DNA from: Psychromicrobium lacuslunae
GTDB lineage: Bacteria; Actinomycetota; Actinomycetes; Actinomycetales; Micrococcaceae
Direction of reading: 5' to 3'
DNA: 64,000 nucleotides
Assembly (NCBI RefSeq): GCF_000950575.1
Contig: NZ_CP011005.1
Location: 2,542,001-2,606,000 of the forward strand
Every line of letters begins with the position of its first letter. Within the stretch, counting starts at the first letter, position 1. Of this stretch, positions 59,454-64,000 are shown piece by piece. Below the pieces are notes generated by a model. That model had not been told where the DNA came from. It ran no database searches and saw only the letters and a program-made list of their open reading frames with translations. Made by a program: the position numbers and the translations under genes.

Positions 59454-61151
59454 ATGTCACATTCGATGACATCAAAAACAACAAACATCAATAGGCGGAT
59501 ACCCGAGGCGGGGCAACCCTACACCCATCGTCAGATCATGACGGTGTTGGTCGGCTTGCTGCTCGGCATGTTCCTGGCCGCGCTGGATCAGACCATCGTC
59601 TCCAGCTCCATCTACACGATTTCTAACGACCTCAATGGGCTCTCCTTGCAGGCCTGGGCTACCACAGCGTACCTAATCACCTCCACGGTGAGCACTCCGC
59701 TCTACGGAAAGCTCTCCGATATTTTCGGTCGCCGCCCGCTGTACGTGATCGCGATTAGCATCTTCCTGGCTGGCTCAATTTATGCCGGTTTCGTGCATTC
59801 AATGGGCGAGCTCGCCGTTGCTCGCGGCATCCAGGGCCTGGGCGCCGGTGGCCTGATGTCGCTCGGCCTGGCCATTATTGGCGATATTGTGCCGCTCAAG
59901 GATCGTGGAAAATACCAGGGCTACTTCATGTCGGTCTTCGGTGTTTCGTCAGTACTCGGCCCGGTGGTCGGCGGCTTCTTTGCCGGCTCCTCGCAGATCC
60001 TCTGGCTGGAAGGCTGGCGCTGGGTCTTCCTGATCAATGTGCCTATCGCTCTCGCAGCCCTGATCGTGGTCTGGATCTTCTTGCACCTACCCAAGAAAGA
60101 CGACGTCAAACAACGCGTTGATTACTGGGGCGCTGCCACCATCACCCTGGGCTTGGTGCCCTTACTAATCGTTGCTGAACAGGGCCGCGAATGGGGCTGG
60201 ACGTCGCTGGGCTCGATCCTTTGCTACGTGCTGGGCGCCGTCGGTATCATCGCCTTCATCCTGGCCGAGAGAATGGCCGGCGATTCGGCTCTGATCCCGC
60301 TACGTTTCTTCAAGATCCCCGCCTTCGGTGTGTCCGCACTGCTGAACTTCATTATCGGCATTGGCATGTTCGGAGCGATCGCCATGCTGCCGATGTATCT
60401 ACAGCTAGTCGCCGGATTGACGCCGACCGAGGCAGGACTTTTGATGATCACCTTCACGGTGGGTATCCTGGCTGGCTCGATTACCAGTGGTCAGGTTATC
60501 TCGAAGACCGGCACCTATCGGATCTTCCCGATTGTCGGCACCCTGATTCTGGCCGCTTCGGCCTTAGCAATGGGCCTGCTGCTCGGAGTTGATACCTCGC
60601 TGCTGGTTCCCGGTGGAATTGCCATTGCCTTCGGCCTAGGCCTCGGTTTCTGCATGCAGCCGCTGACCCTCTCCATGCAGTTCGCGGTGCCGCCCCGGGA
60701 TATGGGCGTCGCCACCTCATCAGCCACCTTCTTCCGCTCAATGGGTGGCACAGTGGGCACCGCGGTGTTCATCTCGATGCTGTTCTCCACTGCGCAGGAC
60801 AAGATCTCGACGCTGCTCGGCGATGCCATGAAGAACTCCAGCTATGCCGCAATGTTTAAGGACCCGGCCATTGTGCAGGACCCGAACAATAAGGGCTTCT
60901 TGGACTTTTTAAAGAACGCGCAGAGCGGCGGCAGTAGCGACCTGAATGACACTTCATGGTTGCATGATGCCAATAAGGCGCTCACCCAGCCGATCCGTGA
61001 CGGCTTCGCCCAGTCCATCGACCTGGTGATGCTGAGTGCGGCTGGCCTGGTAGCGGTCGCCTTCGTGATCACCTTCTTCCTGCCGAAAAAGAAGATTACC
61101 GACCCGAAGGAAGCCGCTGCAGCTAAGGAAGAGGCAGCCGCCGCACTCTAA
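59454..61151 (+). CDS. DHA2-type MFS drug exporter
   Basis: A 565-residue 14-segment exporter. FLAALDQTIVSSSIYTISND is the typical DHA2 TM1 motif, KLSDIFGRRPLYVIA the motif A loop, GVSSVLGPVVGGFF motif C. A long external loop lies between the last two segments (about residues 445-515), and the tail is rich in Lys/Ala/Glu. It resembles QacA/EmrB-like actinobacterial multidrug pumps. No regulator gene adjoins. Confidence 0.92.
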   Translation: MSHSMTSKTTNINRRIPEAGQPYTHRQIMTVLVGLLLGMFLAALDQTIVSSSIYTISNDLNGLSLQAWATTAYLITSTVSTPLYGKLSDIFGRRPLYVIAISIFLAGSIYAGFVHSMGELAVARGIQGLGAGGLMSLGLAIIGDIVPLKDRGKYQGYFMSVFGVSSVLGPVVGGFFAGSSQILWLEGWRWVFLINVPIALAALIVVWIFLHLPKKDDVKQRVDYWGAATITLGLVPLLIVAEQGREWGWTSLGSILCYVLGAVGIIAFILAERMAGDSALIPLRFFKIPAFGVSALLNFIIGIGMFGAIAMLPMYLQLVAGLTPTEAGLLMITFTVGILAGSITSGQVISKTGTYRIFPIVGTLILAASALAMGLLLGVDTSLLVPGGIAIAFGLGLGFCMQPLTLSMQFAVPPRDMGVATSSATFFRSMGGTVGTAVFISMLFSTAQDKISTLLGDAMKNSSYAAMFKDPAIVQDPNNKGFLDFLKNAQSGGSSDLNDTSWLHDANKALTQPIRDGFAQSIDLVMLSAAGLVAVAFVITFFLPKKKITDPKEAAAAKEEAAAAL

Positions 61152-62182
61152 AGCCCTTGCTGAGCTCGGACTTCTTCAATAATCCGCAACGCCGCCACCG
61201 TGTCGAGAGGGTCGACTGGTGGCGGCGTTCCGGTGTTAAGCGAGCGAGCTAGCAGCTGGTAGAACTCGGGGAAATTGCCTCGCTCGGTCTCAATCCTGCG
61301 AGTTTCTCCGCTGTGCCCAAGTAGGCCCCAGTGCGATTCTGGATCCACGCCGTACTCTGGGTCTCCGGGCAATACGCCAGAAAGTATTTGTGCTTCCTGG
61401 AGATCACCGTATTCCTTCAGATAGGCTCCCTCGCTGCCGAGCACTCGCATCCTGGGCGCGAACTGCGCCACAGAAACGTTCATTGAGAGGTGGGAACGGA
61501 CGCCGTTGCTGTGTTTCAGGGCAATAAAGACATCGTCATCGCTGGGCTCCTGCGGCCGACGCGCATTCAGCTCCCCGTAAACCTGATCCACCGGACCAAA
61601 GAGCAAGAGCGCCTGATCAATCAAATGCGTGCCAAGATCGAAGAGAATTCCGGCCCCCGGTTTTGCCTGCATTTTCCAGGCCTTGACAATGCTGGGGGCC
61701 CAACGTTCCATCCTGGACTCAAACCGGTAGACCTCGCCTAGGGCGTTCCGATCCAGCAGTTTCCGGAGCGTGAGAAACTCGCCGTCCCAGCGTCGGTTCT
61801 GATAGACGGTCAGCGGCTTGCCTGCGCGCTGGGCGGCGGCAATAAGTTCCAAACCCTCAGCGCTGCTGGGAGTAAATGGTTTATCAACCACCACAGCAAC
61901 GCCAGCGGCGAGCGCAAGCTTGGCCAAGGGAAGGTGAGTCTCTGGTGGGGTGGCAATAACCGCTAGATCTAACTCCGCGAAATTCAACTCCTCGACAGCT
62001 GGCACGATTTCTGCCATCGGATAGCTCAGTCTTGCCTTCGCTTGCCGCTCCGAATCGGCGGTGACAATACTGGCGAGCTGAAAGCTTTGGTCAGCGAAAA
62101 TTGCCGGAGCGTGAAAAACGCTCCCCGCCAAGCCAAAACCGATGACGGCAGTTCTGATCGGGGCATCCTTCGACAAAGTCAT
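61148..62182 (-). CDS. Gfo/Idh/MocA family oxidoreductase
   Basis: A 344-residue NAD(P)-dependent dehydrogenase. The Rossmann motif IGFGLAGSVFHAPAIFAD starts near residue 15, VVDKPFTPSSAEGLEL holds the conserved EKP-like lysine (here DKP), and the C-terminal domain contains GILFDLGTHLIDQAL with the catalytic Asp-xx-xHxxD pattern. The N-terminal VIGFGLAGSVFHAP pattern is of the YvaA/YdgJ type, which act on inositols or other polyols. It overlaps the exporter gene end by 4 bp. Confidence 0.92.
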   Translation of the reverse strand: MTLSKDAPIRTAVIGFGLAGSVFHAPAIFADQSFQLASIVTADSERQAKARLSYPMAEIVPAVEELNFAELDLAVIATPPETHLPLAKLALAAGVAVVVDKPFTPSSAEGLELIAAAQRAGKPLTVYQNRRWDGEFLTLRKLLDRNALGEVYRFESRMERWAPSIVKAWKMQAKPGAGILFDLGTHLIDQALLLFGPVDQVYGELNARRPQEPSDDDVFIALKHSNGVRSHLSMNVSVAQFAPRMRVLGSEGAYLKEYGDLQEAQILSGVLPGDPEYGVDPESHWGLLGHSGETRRIETERGNFPEFYQLLARSLNTGTPPPVDPLDTVAALRIIEEVRAQQGL

Positions 62183-62236
62183 GGTTCGAGACTATGCGGC
62201 ACTCTGCCGGCAGGCCAGCCCTGCGGCTTCTGCGGC

Positions 62237-63448
62237 TTAGAAGCGTGGACGGCGACTCCATCGCTCAGCCTTGAGCGCACTGTGTAATTCCAGCCGCACC
62301 GTGCCGTGCAGTGGGTCGGCGGCGAGGATTGAACGAACCCTGGCCAATCGGTTGTAGATTGAACTGCGGTGCAGGTGCAGTCGATCAGCGACTGACTGCA
62401 CCGAACTGTCACTGTCGTAGAGCAGTTCGAGCATCGGCAGTAACTCATGATTACGATCCTGCTCAAGCAGCCGCTGATAGTAAACCGATGCCAGTCGGCC
62501 CCAGCTCGCCCCGGCGAGTAACTGATACACCCCGACTGCACGACAGTCCACCAATTCGCCCAGCGCGGGGTCCACCGCTGCGGCCTGCGCGGCGATCTTC
62601 GACTGTTCATAGGCGGTCGCGAGTTCAGCAAAAGCGCCAAACGGCTCGCTGATGCCCAGCAGTACCCGGCCGGCCGGCCGGCCTAGCCGTTTGGCCAGCT
62701 CCAGTTGATACTGCACTAATACTGCGGCGTGGGCTGCTCGACCGGTCGAGTGTCGAAACATTATCACCGCGTGGCTGCTGGCGCCGGCGCTGAACAGTGC
62801 CGCGTCCAGACCAACGGTGGCTTGCAGGGCCGCCGAGCGATGCGTCAAAGCAGCGGCAATCGGATCGTCGAGAGGCGTTGCCTGGCCGTCTTGCACCTCG
62901 AGCGCGGTGACCAGCTGCCAACGGCCTCGCTGGGCGAACTCCTGCCACCCCGCTACCGCACCAAGCGCGGCCGGATCGGCTGCACAGGCACCCAAAAACT
63001 CTTGCTCACGTCCTCGTCGATACTCAGATTCCGCCGTATTGGAGTCCAGGAGCAGGGCGGCTAGCAGGGCAATCTGATCGCGCACCGAAGGCAGCTGAGC
63101 CAGGATAGCGGTGGCAGATTCTTCCTCTTCTTCCTGCTGTACCCAGAGATAGCCAACCCGATAGCCCCGCACCAGCAACGGTACGCACACCCGGCCGAAC
63201 ATCCCTAAGGCCTGGTTGGCCGGAATAGCCACCGGGCGCACCGCAATGGCAACCCCATGAGAAAGCTGCCAGGCGCTGACATCCGAAGGCACCTTCTTGC
63301 TGAGCAAGAAGTTCACCCGGACCTTATCGGCCCGCGGCTGGTTTGAGCTGTAAGCCAGCAGAATACCGTCCAGGTCTTCCAGCGAAAGGCCCCGACCGAG
63401 GGAGAGCGCTATCTGTTCCACCAGTCCTTCAACATCTGCCGATTGCAC
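62237..63448 (-). CDS. PucR family transcriptional regulator (AdeR-like position)
   Basis: A 403-residue PucR/CdaR-type regulator. The C-terminal HTH_30 domain is SVQSVADRLHLHRSSIYNRL followed by ARVRSILAADPLH; the central GGDEF-like fold includes VLLGISEPFGAFAELATAYEQS. Divergent from ald with a 197-bp gap. In Bacillus subtilis the PucR-type protein AdeR activates the divergent ald gene, so this is likely an alanine-responsive activator of ald; that is an inference from position and family. Confidence 0.9.
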   Translation of the reverse strand: MQSADVEGLVEQIALSLGRGLSLEDLDGILLAYSSNQPRADKVRVNFLLSKKVPSDVSAWQLSHGVAIAVRPVAIPANQALGMFGRVCVPLLVRGYRVGYLWVQQEEEEESATAILAQLPSVRDQIALLAALLLDSNTAESEYRRGREQEFLGACAADPAALGAVAGWQEFAQRGRWQLVTALEVQDGQATPLDDPIAAALTHRSAALQATVGLDAALFSAGASSHAVIMFRHSTGRAAHAAVLVQYQLELAKRLGRPAGRVLLGISEPFGAFAELATAYEQSKIAAQAAAVDPALGELVDCRAVGVYQLLAGASWGRLASVYYQRLLEQDRNHELLPMLELLYDSDSSVQSVADRLHLHRSSIYNRLARVRSILAADPLHGTVRLELHSALKAERWSRRPRF

Positions 63449-63501
63449 ATATCAAGCTTAGAACCAGTTACAACATCAGGCGACAATTGACGCTTCCAAG
63501 A

Positions 63502-63515
63502 TCGACATATGTCGA
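63502..63515. promoter_or_regulatory. Perfect palindrome in the PucR/ald intergenic region
   Basis: TCGACATATGTCGA is a perfect 14-bp palindrome, 53 bp from the PucR start and 130 bp from the ald start. It is the best candidate operator for the divergent PucR regulator. Confidence 0.45.
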
Positions 63516-63645
63516 GTCATGAAGTCCAAAATCCCCGGAATAGCAGCCTTTCGAGGCCTCAGTTCCATTATTCGTGCTGTCTGCTGGCTCACATCGGTTC
63601 TAAGCTGGTTGCAGAACTCACCCATCCATCAACGGAGCTTTTGCC

Positions 63646-64000
63646 ATGATCATCGGCGTCCCCAAAGAAATCAAGAACAACGAATTCCGGGTGGCGATTA
63701 CCGCTTCCGGCGTCCACGAGTTCGTTAGCCATGGTCACACCGTGTTGATCGAGACCGGGGCAGGTATCGGCTCGTCAATAACCGATGCCGAATACGTTTC
63801 GGCTGGCGCTCAGCTCCTTGACTCTGCCGATGACGTCTGGGCGCGCGCCGATATGGTGATGAAGGTCAAAGAACCCATTGCCGCCGAGTATCACCGCTTC
63901 CGCAAAGGCCTGGTGCTCTTCACCTACCTGCACCTTGCTGCCGAACCGGAGCTGACCGCCGAACTGGTGAAATCCGGAGTTACCGCCATCGCCTACGAAA
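63646..64000 (+). CDS. ald: Alanine dehydrogenase, 3' end cut by window edge
   Basis: The first 118 residues of an alanine dehydrogenase, which converts alanine to pyruvate and ammonia with NAD+. [19 protein letters not shown] is the conserved start, with the pyruvate-binding Arg15; [16 protein letters not shown] and [16 protein letters not shown] (Lys75-type catalytic lysine) follow. ACGGAG lies upstream of ATG 63646. The gene runs off the right edge. Its likely regulator is the divergent PucR protein. Confidence 0.96.
   Translation, partial: MIIGVPKEIKNNEFRVAITASGVHEFVSHGHTVLIETGAGIGSSITDAEYVSAGAQLLDSADDVWARADMVMKVKEPIAAEYHRFRKGLVLFTYLHLAAEPELTAELVKSGVTAIAYE

Noticed and set aside
1-64000. 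tRNA, rRNA, CRISPR arrays, prophage or insertion sequences
   Set aside because: No cloverleaf with CCA-side features, no rRNA-like stretch, no regularly spaced repeats and no transposase or phage genes were recognised by reading.

Overview
The window reads as chromosomal DNA of a moderate-GC actinobacterium of the family Micrococcaceae (Arthrobacter / Psychromicrobium / Renibacterium type). This rests on the gene families present (actinobacterial panD, a CopD-CtaG fusion, HU with a short lysine tail, an FBP/EF-G-binding protein, a PucR regulator next to ald), on the DtxR/IdeR and GlxR-type binding sites, and on the codon usage. The genus is an inference. No rRNA, tRNA, CRISPR array, prophage or intact insertion sequence was seen.

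Layout. 1-6.7 kb: the end of panD, an AEC-type permease, a HerA-like ATPase, a membrane-anchored protein, a metallo-beta-lactamase-fold hydrolase divergent from a TetR regulator, a ferritin and a small NTF2-like protein. 6.8-15.0 kb: a thioredoxin/NHL protein coupled to a CopD-CtaG copper protein, HU, an aldo/keto reductase, a Tat-exported endonuclease/phosphatase-fold protein, and the zinc-free-type ribosomal operon rpmB-rpmG-rpsN (rpmG is only 55 codons). 15.5-20.1 kb: a citrate transporter, a universal stress protein, two exported proteins and an AraC regulator.

20.1-35.8 kb holds the most unusual system: a minus-strand, translationally coupled operon of two giant iterative type I synthases (NPD-NPD-KS-AT-ACP-ACP-KR and KS-AT-DH-PPTase), a free acyl carrier protein, an alpha/beta hydrolase and an MGT-type glycosyltransferase. 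The parts resemble PUFA / heterocyst-glycolipid synthases, but the fusion order is different. With its own phosphopantetheinyl transferase and a full reductive set, the operon looks self-sufficient for making an acyl chain that is then released and probably glycosylated. A 533-bp AT-rich region precedes it.

36.4-41.65 kb is a ferric-siderophore uptake operon (binding lipoprotein, two permeases, ATPase, siderophore-interacting reductase) under a near-consensus iron box. 41.7-55.9 kb is accessory metabolism: MarR plus a Xi-class GST-like reductase, a DHA2 exporter with a fused beta-sandwich tail plus its TetR regulator, NmrA-like and thioesterase proteins, Nudix, alcohol dehydrogenase, FBP zinc-finger protein, MalY/PatB lyase, S10 peptidase, and a lower-GC ECF sigma / membrane protein module divergent from a DUF2690 protein. 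56-64 kb: FAD monooxygenase, two MFS transporters, a DUF4352-like lipoprotein, a Gfo/Idh/MocA oxidoreductase, and a PucR regulator divergent from ald (cut by the window edge).

Several intergenic spaces carry long hairpins, four of which share the edge CGAGT...CTCG and may be a small family of palindromic repeats acting as terminators.
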